This document shows, piece after piece, positions 8,372 through 18,082 of a DNA stretch of 64,000 bases; positions within the stretch are counted from its first letter, which is position 1; every line of letters begins with the position of its first letter. The position numbers and the translations under genes are program-made. The notes beneath the pieces are model-generated. The model saw nothing but the letters and a program-made list of their open reading frames with translations, was not told where the DNA came from and made no database searches. The DNA lies in NCBI GenBank assembly GCA_002591745.1, contig PDLQ01000005.1:157778-221777 (forward strand), written 5' to 3'. The DNA is from Lewinellaceae bacterium SD302. GTDB lineage: Bacteria > Bacteroidota > Bacteroidia > Chitinophagales > Saprospiraceae.

Positions 8372-9526
8372 ATGTCAATTGTCGGAATTCTTCCTATTGT
8401 CCTGACTGGCCTCGTTTTCCTGGGCCTGGCTTACGTCGTTTGGCAACGCAAGCGCTGGGCGGCGATCCTGCCCTTAGTGATGGGACTGGGTTTTGTAGCT
8501 TATGCGATCGGGGTCAAAATAGTGGCGGGCAACCATAGCCTCGGCCGCGAAGACTATCAGTTCCTGATCCGTGAAATGAATCGCGATGATTTGCGTGAAT
8601 ACCTGATCGCCGAGCCGACGGAAGAAAATCTCTATTTCGCCAGTATCACCAGTCAGGCCCTTTACCGTGCAGCCCGCGCCGAACCGGATCAACGCGCTAA
8701 CATCATCCCCATCCTCCGGTGGCTGAGCGAATGGGTGGCGGACAGTCGTAACTTTCCGCAGTGGAAACGCAAGCGGCGGTGGTCAGAAGAAGCTTTTTTT
8801 CTCGCCCACGCCGGTATAATTCTCGGCCAGTACCAGGAACTTACCGATGATGAAGCCTACGCGGAAGCCTGGCAATCGATTGGTGCTTACCTCGGCCGGG
8901 CAATGCGGGCAGCCCGTTATAAAAACCTCATCAGCCGGCCCGAAGATGATTTGATGCGCCCGGCGGATAACGCCGCCATTCTTTACGGACTGATGCTCTT
9001 CGATCGTTACTACGCTACGGAATACGCCGCCACGATCATTCCCAAATGGCTGGAGTACGTTGATGAAGAATTAAAGACTGCCGATTCTCACTTGCCTTGC
9101 TCGGCCTTTACCAATACAAACGTCTGCCGACTCGACCCAACGGCTTCGGCACTGGGCATGACGGTTGGCTACCTGGCCGCTGCCGGCTATCCTAACCAGC
9201 AACTCTACCGGGAGTGGCTACACTATTTCAAAGTTTATGGACTGTCTCCATTGACCCTGGAAACCCGTAGTGAAATGTTTGAAAAAACGGAAGAGGGCTA
9301 CTGCGACCAGGCAAGCTTACCCCTGGCCTGCGAGCGTCACCTGGATCCCATTGCTGCCTGGTTGGCTGCCGAACACGGGGGCGATTATACATTTGCCCGG
9401 CTGACGAGTGAGCGGATCATCTACCGGGACAGGTCAGACAGGAAGCAACTCAGTAAACTCCGGGTAGATCGTCGCCCGCAGGAATTGATTGACGCAGCCT
9501 TATGGACCATCGCCATCTACGAATAA
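8372..9526 (+). CDS. Membrane-anchored helical protein of unknown function
   Basis: I do not recognise this 384-residue protein. Two hydrophobic helices (about 5-22 and 30-50) separated by QRKRW anchor it. The rest, about 330 residues, is helical and rich in Trp, Tyr and Arg, with repeated helix pairs that suggest an alpha/alpha-barrel or toroid fold (WSEEAFFLAHAGIIL, RPADNAAILYGLMLF, LDPTASALGMTVGYLAAAGY). Those Asp and Cys positions (CRLDPT, YCDQAS, LACERHLDP) could be functional. It resembles the general layout of linalool dehydratase-isomerase-like domains, but that is a guess. A perfect hairpin sits immediately before the ATG. Confidence 0.75.
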   Translation: MSIVGILPIVLTGLVFLGLAYVVWQRKRWAAILPLVMGLGFVAYAIGVKIVAGNHSLGREDYQFLIREMNRDDLREYLIAEPTEENLYFASITSQALYRAARAEPDQRANIIPILRWLSEWVADSRNFPQWKRKRRWSEEAFFLAHAGIILGQYQELTDDEAYAEAWQSIGAYLGRAMRAARYKNLISRPEDDLMRPADNAAILYGLMLFDRYYATEYAATIIPKWLEYVDEELKTADSHLPCSAFTNTNVCRLDPTASALGMTVGYLAAAGYPNQQLYREWLHYFKVYGLSPLTLETRSEMFEKTEEGYCDQASLPLACERHLDPIAAWLAAEHGGDYTFARLTSERIIYRDRSDRKQLSKLRVDRRPQELIDAALWTIAIYE

Positions 9527-9692
9527 GCTGGCATGGGCCCCCACTACGCTACCTGGCCTGATTACGCTGCTTATTATGCTGCTCTGTTTGCTTAGTGATT
9601 TTGGAGTGGCGGTAAATTCCTGAACCTCTCTCAGACGAGAGTAGCAGTGTTGGTGGTTGAGAAGTACACAACATAGTTATCTTATAGACTTT

Positions 9693-9775
9693 ACTGCTTT
9701 AGCTTCGGTGATGAGCTGCGCTGATCGTCCCTTCGGTCCTCGGAGTTGTCGCAGGCTCCTCGGAGTTGTCAGTCA
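9693..9775 (+). repeat. Interrupted copy of the TGCTACTTTG repeat with GC-rich insert
   Basis: A degraded core start (ACTGCTTTA) and a core end (TTGTCAGTCA) flank about 65 bases. The insert contains CTTCGGTGAT, CTGATCGTC and a 20-bp tandem unit beginning CCTCGGAGTTGTC. Its last 28 bases match 46720-46747 (minus strand) at 27 positions. The surrounding gap 9527-9951 holds no gene I can support. Confidence 0.65.
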
Positions 9776-9914
9776 AAATAGGCAAGCCCGAATATCCGAG
9801 GATACAAGCTTTAGTCTAAAAAACATTGGGTCGAGCACCTCAGGTCTGAAGTACTCGTTGAAGCGGCCAACATAGGCGATCCGCGCAATACTGAAGAGAA
9901 ATCCGTGTCTCAAA

Positions 9915-9940
9915 GCTAGGGCGACCGGGAGGTCGCTAGC
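9915..9940 (-). terminator. Hairpin after gcvP
   Basis: GCTA and GCGACC pair with GGTCGC and TAGC around GGGA, 12 bases beyond the gcvP stop. It is followed on the minus strand by TTTGAG, a weak tail. Probable terminator. Confidence 0.5.
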
Positions 9941-9951
9941 CGATACACCTC

Positions 9952-12837
9952 CTACATATATTCTTCGATCGGCGGGCAGGTACAGACCAGATTCCGATCA
10001 CCGTAAGCATTGTCTACCCGGCCGGTACTGGGCCAGAACTTGTAGCCTTCGCGCAGGTAGGGCAGTGGATAGGCAGCCTGGCTACGCGAATAGCTATGGT
10101 TCCACTCATCGGTCGTGATTTCAGCGAGGGTGTGCGGGGCGTTGTACAGCACATTGTCTTTTTCGTCCATTTCACCGCGGGCAACCATGTCCACTTCTTC
10201 ACGGATGCTGAGTAAAGCGTCACAGAAACGGTCCAGTTCCTCCTTGTTCTCACTTTCGGTGGGTTCAACCATTACTGTACCGGCTACCGGCCAGGAGAGA
10301 GTAGGGGCGTGGAAGCCATAGTCGATGAGGCGCTTGGCAAGGTCTTCGGCTCCGATGACGGCTTTGAGTGGGCGGAGATCGATGATCAGCTCATGGGCGC
10401 TGCGGTTGTTTTCGCCGGTGTAGAGGATGTCGTAGCTGTCCTTGATGCGGTCTTTGATGTAATTGGCGTTCAGGATGGCAATCTTGGTAGCGTCGGTCAA
10501 TCCTTTACTGCCCAACATTTTGATGTAAGCGTAGCTGATGAGCAGAATACTGGCGCTGCCCCAAGGAGCGGAGGCCACTGCTCTGGTACCCTTTTCACCA
10601 CCAGTAGAAACCAGGGGATGGGTAGGCAGGAAAGGCGCTAGTTTGTCGTTGACACAGATTGGACCCATGCCGGGGCCTCCACCTCCGTGAGGGATTGCGA
10701 AGGTCTTGTGCAGGTTGAGATGACAAACGTCGGCTCCGATGAGGCCGGGACTGGTGAGACCAACCTGGGCATTCATATTGGCCCCGTCCATGTAGACGAG
10801 TCCGCCATTGTCATGTACGGTCTGGCAGATTTTAACCACTCCTTCTTCAAACACCCCGTAGGTGCTGGGGTAGGTGATCATTAGTGCAGCGAGGTTTTCA
10901 CTGTTTTCCTCGGCCTTGGCTTTTAGGTCGTCGATGTCGATGTTGCCCAATTCGTCACTTTTGACCACCACTACTTTCATGCCGGCCATAACGGCACTGG
11001 CGGGATTGGTTCCGTGGGCACTCTCGGGGATGAGGGCGATGTTACGGTGAGCTTCCAAACGATCACGATGGTAGGCCCGGATCGTCATCAGCCCCGCGTA
11101 TTCCCCCGCTGCGCCACTATTAGGTTGCAGGCTACAAGCAGTGAAACCGGTAATTTCGGCCAGGTCACGCTCCAGATTCAGGAAGATATGGCGGTAACCG
11201 GCAGCTTGTTCTACCGGACAGAATGGGTGAAGATTGCTAAACTCCGGCCAGCTGACGGGTAGTAACTGGGTAGCCGCATTGAGCTTCATGGTGCAGCTGC
11301 CCAAAGGAATCATGCTGTGGGTAAGACTCAGGTCTTTGTTCTCCAACCGTTTGAGGTAGCGCATCATTTCCGTTTCGGTACGGTAACGGCTAAAGTTCGG
11401 GTGGGTGAGAAACTCGCTTTCTCGTTTGAGCTCGGCGGGGATGATTTCGTCGATGCTCACGTCCTCGGCGTCACCCTCCAGCATATTGGTCATGTACTCA
11501 CTGACGCGGAAGATACGGGCCAGTGCGCGCAGGTCTACGTGGCTCACGGTTTCATCCAGGCTAATGCGGATGCCATCGCTGTGATAGAAAAGGTTGATCT
11601 TGTGATCAAGGGCGCGTACGCGGATCAGTTCGCGGTCCTGCTTGCGCAACTTAACATTAATGGTGTCGAAGAAATTGCGGTGGCTGATCTCATAGCCGGC
11701 GTCTACCAGAGCAGCAGCCATTAAGGTGGTCATTCTGGTGATGCGGGTAGCGATGGCAGTCAGACCTTCCGCCCCGTGGTAGACGGCGTAAAAGCCGGCC
11801 ATATTGGCCAGCAGTGCCTGTGCGGTACAGATGTTGGAAGTGGCCTTATCGCGGCGGATGTGTTGTTCCCGGGTTTGCAATGCCATGCGCAGGGCACGAT
11901 TGCCGTGGCGATCCTGACTAACGCCGATGATGCGACCGGGGATTTGCCGTTTAAAATCTTCCTTACAGGCGAAGTAAGCAGCGTGTGGCCCACCGTAGCC
12001 CATCGGTACGCCAAAGCGCTGGGTATTGCCAACGGCTGCGTCGGCACCCCACTCACCGGGGGGAGTGATGAGGGTGAGGGCCAGGAGATCGGCGGCGGCG
12101 ATCACGAAGGCTCCAGCTTCTTTGGCACGCTCGGCTACTTGTCGGTAGTCAGCCACTTGTCCGTCGGCAGCAGGATATTGAAGTAAGCAGGCGAAGGTCT
12201 TATCCTTGTCGAATTTGAATTCGGTGACGGGCAGTACCTTAATTTCGATTTCCAAAGGTTCTGCACGGGTCCTGAGCACATCGATGGTCTGGGGAAATAC
12301 CTGATCACTGACCAGGATTTCATTGATCACCTCACCTTTATTACGCTTGTTGCGCTGGGCGAAGAACATGGTCATGGCCTCGGCGGCGGCGGTTCCTTCG
12401 TCGAGCAAACTGGCATTAGCAATCGGCAGGGAGGTGAGATCGCTGACCATGGTTTGGTAATTCAGTAGTCCTTCCAGCCGGCCCTGAGCAATTTCTGCCT
12501 GGTAAGGGGTGTACTGGGTGTACCAACCGGGGTTCTGAAAAACGTTGCGCAGGATCACGCTGGGCGTGATGGTCCCGTAGTAGCCTGTGCCGATAAAAGA
12601 ACGGTAGACGTCGTTTTTGCCGGCAATCTTTTTAAGGTGCTGGAGGAAGTAATATTCACTCATTCCTTCGGGAAGGTTGAGCTCTCCATCCATGCGAATA
12701 TTCTCCGGGACGGTTTCGTCGATCAGCTGCTCCAGAGAGTCAGCGCCGATGATTTTTAGCATGGCCTCCTGGTCAGCGGGTCGCGGACCGTTATGGCGTT
12801 TTACAAATTGATCGAAACGTTGGGTAACCGCGGACAT
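9952..12837 (-). CDS. gcvP: Glycine dehydrogenase (decarboxylating), single-chain P protein
   Basis: The PLP-dependent P protein of the glycine cleavage system decarboxylates glycine and passes the aminomethyl group to lipoyl-GcvH. At 961 residues it is the fused single-chain form. The N-terminal half has [12 protein letters not shown] and [20 protein letters not shown]. The C-terminal half has the PLP Lys in [21 protein letters not shown] start at the ATG at 12837. The frame is open to a TTG at 12870, but a TATCTTCG box on the minus strand at 12895-12902 and family alignment ([13 protein letters not shown]) favour the ATG. gcvT and gcvH are not in the window. Confidence 0.97.
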   Translation of the reverse strand: MSAVTQRFDQFVKRHNGPRPADQEAMLKIIGADSLEQLIDETVPENIRMDGELNLPEGMSEYYFLQHLKKIAGKNDVYRSFIGTGYYGTITPSVILRNVFQNPGWYTQYTPYQAEIAQGRLEGLLNYQTMVSDLTSLPIANASLLDEGTAAAEAMTMFFAQRNKRNKGEVINEILVSDQVFPQTIDVLRTRAEPLEIEIKVLPVTEFKFDKDKTFACLLQYPAADGQVADYRQVAERAKEAGAFVIAAADLLALTLITPPGEWGADAAVGNTQRFGVPMGYGGPHAAYFACKEDFKRQIPGRIIGVSQDRHGNRALRMALQTREQHIRRDKATSNICTAQALLANMAGFYAVYHGAEGLTAIATRITRMTTLMAAALVDAGYEISHRNFFDTINVKLRKQDRELIRVRALDHKINLFYHSDGIRISLDETVSHVDLRALARIFRVSEYMTNMLEGDAEDVSIDEIIPAELKRESEFLTHPNFSRYRTETEMMRYLKRLENKDLSLTHSMIPLGSCTMKLNAATQLLPVSWPEFSNLHPFCPVEQAAGYRHIFLNLERDLAEITGFTACSLQPNSGAAGEYAGLMTIRAYHRDRLEAHRNIALIPESAHGTNPASAVMAGMKVVVVKSDELGNIDIDDLKAKAEENSENLAALMITYPSTYGVFEEGVVKICQTVHDNGGLVYMDGANMNAQVGLTSPGLIGADVCHLNLHKTFAIPHGGGGPGMGPICVNDKLAPFLPTHPLVSTGGEKGTRAVASAPWGSASILLISYAYIKMLGSKGLTDATKIAILNANYIKDRIKDSYDILYTGENNRSAHELIIDLRPLKAVIGAEDLAKRLIDYGFHAPTLSWPVAGTVMVEPTESENKEELDRFCDALLSIREEVDMVARGEMDEKDNVLYNAPHTLAEITTDEWNHSYSRSQAAYPLPYLREGYKFWPSTGRVDNAYGDRNLVCTCPPIEEYM

Positions 12838-12894
12838 ACCGTTAAGATTTTGGTTGGGCAAATGCAACAAGATTAGTGGGGCTTGGTTGCTGCG

Positions 12895-12902
12895 CGAAGA
12901 TA
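12895..12902 (-). promoter_or_regulatory. Probable -7 box for gcvP
   Basis: TATCTTCG matches the Bacteroidota TAnnTTTG box with one mismatch and gives a leader of about 50 bases. No clear -33 TTTG is seen at the right spacing. Confidence 0.4.
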
Positions 12903-12996
12903 GTTCGGCCCAAATGATTTTTGGTGCTGGAAGCTTGTCTTTTCGCTGTCAAGAATTGTTGAGGCCGTGCAGTTGTCTTGGCGCGGATTTTATTAT

Positions 12997-13012
12997 AAAC
13001 GCTTCAGCGTTT
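12997..13012. other. Small hairpin in the divergent gcvP / barrel-protein gap
   Basis: AAACGCT and AGCGTTT pair around two bases. It sits between the divergent starts at 12837 and 13165. The rest of this gap shows no gene. Confidence 0.35.
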
Positions 13013-13164
13013 TTGTGCACCGATATTCTGGCGGAGATACGTTGTAGCGGGCTCTCCAGCACATGACTGAAAAGGAATAAACCTGGCTCCTGAGGTTTGT
13101 TAAGGCGTACTTTATTCGGTTGACTAGATATTATATTAATGACAATCAACTCTACCATAACACT

Positions 13165-13863
13165 ATGCGCTTACTTTCTATCCCATTACTTCTTATTTTT
13201 ATCACCAATATCAGTGCTCAGAAAGATAATTTTTTCCGGTTCGAATATGCTTCCCGCCTCACTATCCTCAGACAGCAATTCATCGAAACCGATGAGGCCC
13301 CGGATATCGTTCCGGAATCTTTCGGTGAATCCGGCTCGAGTTTCTACGGTTCCGCTCACTATATCGGGACGCGCTATAACATCAATGATCAACTCAGTCT
13401 GGGTTTAGGGTTCGAGTTGCAGTTATTGGGGATGAGAAGTAAGGAATTTCCACTTGACTTCAGTGCCGACCCGAACGGAGAAGAAAGCACGTTTAGATTC
13501 ATTGATCGCTTCTATGGATACGGTTTACCGTTAAGCGTTAACTACAATCTTTCTTCTCGTCTTTATCTTAGGGCGGTAGCCGCACCTACTTATGTAATCT
13601 ACCGTGAAACCAAGGTGAGGACTAACCCCAAGGATGCCTTACCCGGTCTTCAGCGGACAAGTATCGACCCTACACTAAGGGAAGAGCTCAGGAACATCAA
13701 CCTATCGGCACAATTCGGTGTCGGTTATCGCTGGCTGGTACGCCATAATTTTAGGTTGTTCGTTGAATTAGGCGGTGAATACTACACCTTGAACCTGATC
13801 AACGATGCTCCACTCAACCGTCGCATTTACGGTAGCTCGCTGAAATTGGGAATTGAATTATAA
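13165..13863 (+). CDS. Outer-membrane beta-barrel protein, function unknown
   Basis: A 232-residue exported protein with signal peptide MRLLSIPLLLIFITNISAQ. The mature part alternates polar and aromatic residues in strands (FYGSAHYIGTRYNI, LSLGLGFELQLLG, YGYGLPLSVNYNLS, LYLRAVAAPTYVIY) and ends SSLKLGIEL, typical of an eight-stranded OmpX/OmpA-type or PorT-like barrel. The frame is open from 13120, but the ATG at 13165 gives a clean signal peptide. No neighbour on the same strand points to a specific role. Confidence 0.8.
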   Translation: MRLLSIPLLLIFITNISAQKDNFFRFEYASRLTILRQQFIETDEAPDIVPESFGESGSSFYGSAHYIGTRYNINDQLSLGLGFELQLLGMRSKEFPLDFSADPNGEESTFRFIDRFYGYGLPLSVNYNLSSRLYLRAVAAPTYVIYRETKVRTNPKDALPGLQRTSIDPTLREELRNINLSAQFGVGYRWLVRHNFRLFVELGGEYYTLNLINDAPLNRRIYGSSLKLGIEL

Positions 13864-13929
13864 TGTCTTGCGGTTTGGCCCGAAGAAGTAGTGATAAAGC
13901 TTTCTGCATCGAGTATACGGAGCCGTTGA

Positions 13930-14613
13930 TTAAACCATCAACTCCCCATTCGCATCCGTTGTCAGTACGTCCGTGAAATAATCAAAGAATGGTCGCAGGG
14001 CCACTACTGCCGCATGAGCCTCATCCAGGAACCCGGCGCTGAGTACCTCTTTCTCCGTGAAGTTGCGAAAAGCATAAAATTGCTTGTAGCGCAGCAAATC
14101 AATATTCTCGTGGTCCTTGGGGTAACCTTGAGGAGCGGTTTTAAGTTGTTCGCCACGCATCACCCCAAACTGTTCCTTAAATGCCGGGGCAGCCATGATA
14201 CCGCGCAGGGTGTCGCCGTCCTGGTCCAATTCCTGCCGCATCCGCTTCAGGTCGTGTTTTTCCATGCCGTAGAAGCCACCGCCGATCACGAAATCACCGG
14301 GTTCCAGGTGATAGTAATAGCCACCGCGTCGCAGTTTACCTTCCCGTCGGAACCGCCCGCTCAGTGAAGTTTTGTAAGGGGCTTTATTCTTGCTGAAACG
14401 AACGTCACGGTAGATGCGGAACAGCGATTTCTTTCCATTTTGGGTTTCCAGCAGGTCGTCTTGATTGATCCGGTCCATCAGCGACTGGGCAAATTCCGCT
14501 ACGTTTTCCCGGGCTTTTTCATAAGTCGGCTTATTAGCGTTGAACCACTCCCGGTCGTTATTTTTGGCGAGTTGACGCAGGAAGTCGATGGTAGATTTTT
14601 GGATACGGGACAT
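13930..14613 (-). CDS. DUF2461 / TIGR02453 family protein
   Basis: The 227 residues match the DUF2461 family across their full length: FLRQLAKNNDREWFNANKP, FRIYRDVRFSKNKAPYKT and GGYYYHLEPGDFVIGGGFY. The family is widespread in Bacteroidota and other bacteria and has no proven biochemical role. Conserved Arg, Asp and Tyr in the RDVRFSKDK-type motif suggest a ligand or nucleic-acid site. The ATG at 14613 fits. It stands alone in its orientation, with the small lipoprotein gene upstream. Confidence 0.9.
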   Translation of the reverse strand: MSRIQKSTIDFLRQLAKNNDREWFNANKPTYEKARENVAEFAQSLMDRINQDDLLETQNGKKSLFRIYRDVRFSKNKAPYKTSLSGRFRREGKLRRGGYYYHLEPGDFVIGGGFYGMEKHDLKRMRQELDQDGDTLRGIMAAPAFKEQFGVMRGEQLKTAPQGYPKDHENIDLLRYKQFYAFRNFTEKEVLSAGFLDEAHAAVVALRPFFDYFTDVLTTDANGELMV

Positions 14614-14751
14614 ATGGAGTTAATATTTCAGCTTGTAATTGGCAGTCTGTGGGGCTTGCAACAATCAGCGATGCTTATCGCAAGCATTCGGCGTTCCTAA
14701 TTGACTAGTTATGAACAGCCTAACTTTAAACAAGGCCATCTTCAATTGAGA

Positions 14752-15180
14752 TCACTGCAACTTCCGTACCCCCTGGTAATAGATCAACGTCCACTGCTCA
14801 CCGTCTTTGAGGAAACGTCTTAGCAAACCGGTGCCGTCTGATGGATTAATGATTTCTTCCACGACCAAATCCTCGGTGAGCATCGTAAATTGGCTACGAT
14901 AGCCACTACTAGCCAAAACCGGACGCTGCATTTTCCAATTATCTTTGGTGAATGCGAAGGATTCTCCTTCCTGAATGGCCCGGTCCGGCATCCCGCTCAG
15001 CGGCCACTGGATATGCTCGATCTGGTAGAGGCTGTCGGCGTGGAATTGTTGGTAGAAATTCCGGAAATCTTCGGGTAGGCTGTTGGGAACGTCGGGTTCT
15101 GCCATGGGTGTTTCCTGCTCTTTATCGGCAGGATTACAGGAAAACAGCAATAGTAGTAAAGCTAAAATAGTTGGTCGCAA
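14752..15180 (-). CDS. Small lipoprotein of unknown function
   Basis: A 142-residue protein with lipoprotein signal LALLLLLFSC followed by NPADKEQE, so acylation at that Cys is expected. The mature domain (FAFTKDNWKMQRPVLASSGY, GLLRRFLKDGEQWTLIYYQG) is small and beta-rich, like DUF4348-type Bacteroidota lipoproteins. The frame extends to a TTG at 15198, but that TTG is part of a perfect TATCTTTG promoter box. I therefore start at the TTG at 15180, which leaves a short leader and a compact signal peptide. Confidence 0.75.
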   Translation of the reverse strand: MRPTILALLLLLFSCNPADKEQETPMAEPDVPNSLPEDFRNFYQQFHADSLYQIEHIQWPLSGMPDRAIQEGESFAFTKDNWKMQRPVLASSGYRSQFTMLTEDLVVEEIINPSDGTGLLRRFLKDGEQWTLIYYQGVRKLQ

Positions 15181-15195
15181 GGGGCTGGTTTTTTG

Positions 15196-15225
15196 CAAAG
15201 ATAAGGAGTTGTCACGTTCACCAAA
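15196..15225 (-). promoter_or_regulatory. Bacteroidota promoter of the small lipoprotein gene
   Basis: The minus strand reads TTTG (15225-15222), 18 bases, then TATCTTTG (15203-15196). This is an exact fit to the -33/-7 consensus. It fixes the downstream TTG at 15180 as the likely start. Confidence 0.75.
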
Positions 15226-15275
15226 CCATCTGCCGGAGATACTCGCCAGTTTTAGCTGGTGGTGCAGACCGGATG

Positions 15276-15310
15276 TTGGCCCTTAATTAACATTGCTACT
15301 TTGTTAGTCA
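15276..15310 (+). promoter_or_regulatory. TGCTACTTTG repeat acting as possible lysA promoter
   Basis: TTG at 15276-15278, 18 bases, then TACTTTG inside an exact repeat core (15294-15303) followed by TTAGTCA. The lysA ATG lies 40 bases downstream. TACTTTG is one base short of TAnnTTTG, so the repeat may double as a -7 element. Confidence 0.5.
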
Positions 15311-15349
15311 CCCCGTAAATTCGCGCCTTCATTATAAATACCGACGAAA

Positions 15350-16570
15350 ATGACTTCTTCCTCCTCCAATCTCCTGCAAATCGTTCAAGACCATGGCGCT
15401 CCCCTTTACGTTTACGAGGCCAGCGTGATGAAACGACAGTACGAGCGGATGACAGCTGCCTTTAAGGAGGTCAAACGTCTGCGGATCAACTACGCTTGTA
15501 AAGCCCTGACGAACCTGCACGTGCTCAGGCTTTTTAAAGAGTGGGGTAGTGGACTGGACACGGTTTCTATCCAGGAGGTGGAACTCGGCCTGATGGCTGG
15601 ATTTGCCCCCGAAGATATCATCTATACCCCCAATTGTGTGTCCTTCGCCGAGATTGAAATGGCGATTTCCAAAGGTGTGCGCATTAACGTAGACAACATC
15701 TCCATCCTGGAACAATTCGGGGCGGCTTATCCGGAAAAACCAGTTTGTATCCGGATCAATCCGCACATTATGGCGGGCGGAAACAGTAAGATCAGCGTGG
15801 GGCACATCGACTCCAAGTTCGGCATCAGTATTCACCAGATCCCCCACGTCTTGAAGGTGGTGGACGCGCTGAACCTTAAGGTCGAAGGACTGCACATGCA
15901 TACTGGTTCCGACATCCTGGACGCAGAAGTTTTCCTGCAGGCTGTAGAGATTCTGCTGCGAACCGCCCAGGACTTTCCGCATCTGGATTACGTTGATCTG
16001 GGTTCTGGCTTCAAAGTAGCATACAAAGCAGGGGGCGTCAGCACGGATATCGAAGATTTGGGCGAACGATTGGGTCAGCGGTTCAATGAATTTTGTGCTG
16101 AGTACGGTCGGGATCTGGCCCTGATCTTCGAGCCGGGTAAGTTCCTGGTCAGTGAAGCTGGGCATTTTTTGGCGGAAGTGAATGTTGTGAAAACCACTCC
16201 GGCCACGGTATTCGCAGGGCTGGACAGCGGGCAGAACCACCTGATCCGGCCCATGTTCTACGATGCCTACCACCACATCGAAAATTTGAGTAATCCCGGG
16301 GGGAAACCCCGTATTTACACCGTGGTCGGCTACATCTGCGAGACGGACACTTTCGGGATCAATCGCCAACTGAGTGAGGTTAGGGAGGGCGACGTATTGG
16401 CCTTCAAGAACGCCGGGGCCTACTGTATGATGATGGCCAGCAATTACAATAGTCGTTTCCGCCCCGCCGAGGTGCTGATTGAAAATGGTGAGGCCCGCCT
16501 TATCCGCCGACGGGAGACCCTGGAAGATCTGTTAAGAACCCAACTCGAAACGGAAACCGTGGTGGCATGA
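15350..16570 (+). CDS. lysA: Diaminopimelate decarboxylase
   Basis: This fold-type III PLP enzyme converts meso-diaminopimelate to lysine. The 406 residues show the PLP Lys in NYACKALTN, the HMHTGSDI loop, GSGFKVAY, FEPGKFLVSEAG, the substrate-side Cys in GYICETDTFG, and NAGAYCMMMASNYNSR at the C-terminus. The set and order are those of LysA rather than ornithine/arginine decarboxylases. The next gene overlaps its stop by ATGA, so the two are translationally coupled. A TGCTACTTTG repeat copy lies 40 bases upstream and may supply the promoter. Confidence 0.95.
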   Translation: MTSSSSNLLQIVQDHGAPLYVYEASVMKRQYERMTAAFKEVKRLRINYACKALTNLHVLRLFKEWGSGLDTVSIQEVELGLMAGFAPEDIIYTPNCVSFAEIEMAISKGVRINVDNISILEQFGAAYPEKPVCIRINPHIMAGGNSKISVGHIDSKFGISIHQIPHVLKVVDALNLKVEGLHMHTGSDILDAEVFLQAVEILLRTAQDFPHLDYVDLGSGFKVAYKAGGVSTDIEDLGERLGQRFNEFCAEYGRDLALIFEPGKFLVSEAGHFLAEVNVVKTTPATVFAGLDSGQNHLIRPMFYDAYHHIENLSNPGGKPRIYTVVGYICETDTFGINRQLSEVREGDVLAFKNAGAYCMMMASNYNSRFRPAEVLIENGEARLIRRRETLEDLLRTQLETETVVA

Positions 16571-17010
16571 TAGACTGGACCACTAAGTCATTTCAGCAAT
16601 TGACGGTCGCCGAACTTTACGAGCTTTTGGCCCTGCGAGCCGAGGTTTTCGTGGTGGAGCAGGACTGTGTCTACCAAGACCTTGATGGCAAAGACCAGGA
16701 GTCTCTTCATTTGCTGGGCTATGAAAATGGCCAGTTAATCGCTTACGCCCGCATTTTGGACAAAGGGCTTTCCTATCCGGATTACGCCAGTATCGGCCGG
16801 GTGGTCACTTCGCCGGCCGCGCGTGGCCGAGCCATTGGCTACGAGTTGATGCGAGAAGCTGATCATTCGTTGGTAGCAAATTACGGAGCTCAGTCGGTGA
16901 AGATTAGCGCCCAGGCCCATTTGCAGGGCTTCTACGGCAAGCTGGGCTACGTTGGAGTAGGGGAAGAGTACCTGGAAGACGGAATTCCCCACCGGGCGAT
17001 GGTCAAATAG
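16567..17010 (+). CDS. ElaA-type GNAT acetyltransferase
   Basis: A 147-residue N-acetyltransferase of the ElaA subfamily. The FDVR-like start (TVAELYELLALRAEVFVVEQ, CVYQDLDGKDQ), IGRVVTSPAARGRAIGYELM as the acetyl-CoA loop, and FYGKLGYVGVGEEYLEDGIPH near the end are diagnostic. The substrate is unknown. It overlaps lysA by four bases. Its TAG stop falls exactly at the edge of a palindromic repeat element (17009-17150), so the C-terminus (HRAMVK) may have been trimmed or set by that insertion. Confidence 0.9.
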   Translation: MIDWTTKSFQQLTVAELYELLALRAEVFVVEQDCVYQDLDGKDQESLHLLGYENGQLIAYARILDKGLSYPDYASIGRVVTSPAARGRAIGYELMREADHSLVANYGAQSVKISAQAHLQGFYGKLGYVGVGEEYLEDGIPHRAMVK

Positions 17011-17150
17011 CTCGTCCGCCGAGGCGCGACGCAGGAGCTGACTCGTCGGCTGAGCAGACAAACGGTCCGACTCTCCCTATGAGTGAGCTAGAAAATTGTG
17101 TCCGCTCGGCCGACGAACCAGGTCCTTCGGCCCGTTTCGGCGGACGAGCT
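17009..17150. repeat. 142-bp palindromic element with 13-bp terminal inverted repeats
   Basis: AGCTCGTCCGCCG at 17009-17021 is the exact complement of CGGCGGACGAGCT at 17138-17150. The first 47 bases match 61575-61621 with two differences. It is GC-rich, non-coding and looks like a MITE-type or REP-type element. Confidence 0.7.
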
Positions 17151-17281
17151 GACAAACGGGCGAATTTTAATACCTTAGCGATCCACAACACTGCCGTTCC
17201 GTAAATGAGGGTAAAAAACCGCCCTGTGATATATCGGTTTGGCGTTCGAACGACGTTTACCACCCGTACAAACACCCATTC

Positions 17282-17983
17282 ATGTTCTCGTATTCTTTGC
17301 TATTGTTTTTTCAGTCCGTTGAAATGGAAGCCGGAGAAGATCCGGAAATGAAAAGTCAGAACCTACTGGATGTGCTGCTCGGCAGTGGTCCTTTGGGTAT
17401 CGCTATCGTGATCATCCTGGCCTTTTTATTTATCCTGGGCCTCTACATCTTCTTTGAGCGCTACAATACCATCAAGCAAGCGGGTAATGTGGACGAGAGT
17501 TTCATGAGCCAGATTCGCGCCCACGTAAGTTCCGGTAACCTGGTGAGTGCCCGTGCACTGTGCCAATCTACCGACAGTCCGGTTGCCCGGATGGTCGATA
17601 AGGGACTGGCCCGCATCGGTAAACCACTAAGTGATATCGACGCAGCCATCGAAAATGTTGGCAACCTGGAAGTCTTCCGACTGGAGAAAGGCCTTTCCAC
17701 CCTGGCCTCCATCTCCGGTGCCGCTCCGATGATCGGCTTCTTCGGTACGGTAACGGGTATGATCGCGGCCTTCTATGAGATGTCTACCGCTCAGAACATT
17801 ACCCCGGATGTATTGGCCGGTGGTATCTACCAGGCCCTGATCACCACGGCGGCCGGATTGTTCATAGGTATCCTTTCATTCATCGGCTACAACTTGCTGG
17901 TGGCCCGCGTTGAGCGTGTGGTCTACCAGATGGAGCGCAGTACGACGGAGTTTATGGATTTGCTTCAGGAACCCACGGTTTAG
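17282..17983 (+). CDS. exbB: MotA/TolQ/ExbB proton channel family protein
   Basis: The 233-residue inner-membrane subunit belongs to a proton-motive-force-driven complex. TM helices lie at about 38-60 (GIAIVIILAFLFILGLYIF), 145-170 (GAAPMIGFFGTVTGMIAAFY) and 185-215 (LITTAAGLFIGILSFIGYN), with the conserved GTVTGM and AGxFIGI motifs. It is followed by two ExbD genes, so an ExbB-ExbD-ExbD assembly energising a TonB-type or Tol-type outer-membrane partner is likely. No tonB is in the window. MotA-type motility is unlikely because no MotB follows. Confidence 0.92.
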   Translation: MFSYSLLLFFQSVEMEAGEDPEMKSQNLLDVLLGSGPLGIAIVIILAFLFILGLYIFFERYNTIKQAGNVDESFMSQIRAHVSSGNLVSARALCQSTDSPVARMVDKGLARIGKPLSDIDAAIENVGNLEVFRLEKGLSTLASISGAAPMIGFFGTVTGMIAAFYEMSTAQNITPDVLAGGIYQALITTAAGLFIGILSFIGYNLLVARVERVVYQMERSTTEFMDLLQEPTV

Positions 17984-18082
17984 TCTGATAGTAGCTGGCA
18001 ATGATAGTCGCCAGTTTTACCTGCACTATTCTACTGCCAGACCACCAGACTACTCCTTCCTACCAGACTAATATTACCTAAC

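Noticed and set aside
15332..16369. Minus-strand 345-codon ORF opposite lysA
   Set aside because: Antisense shadow of lysA, which has all catalytic motifs.
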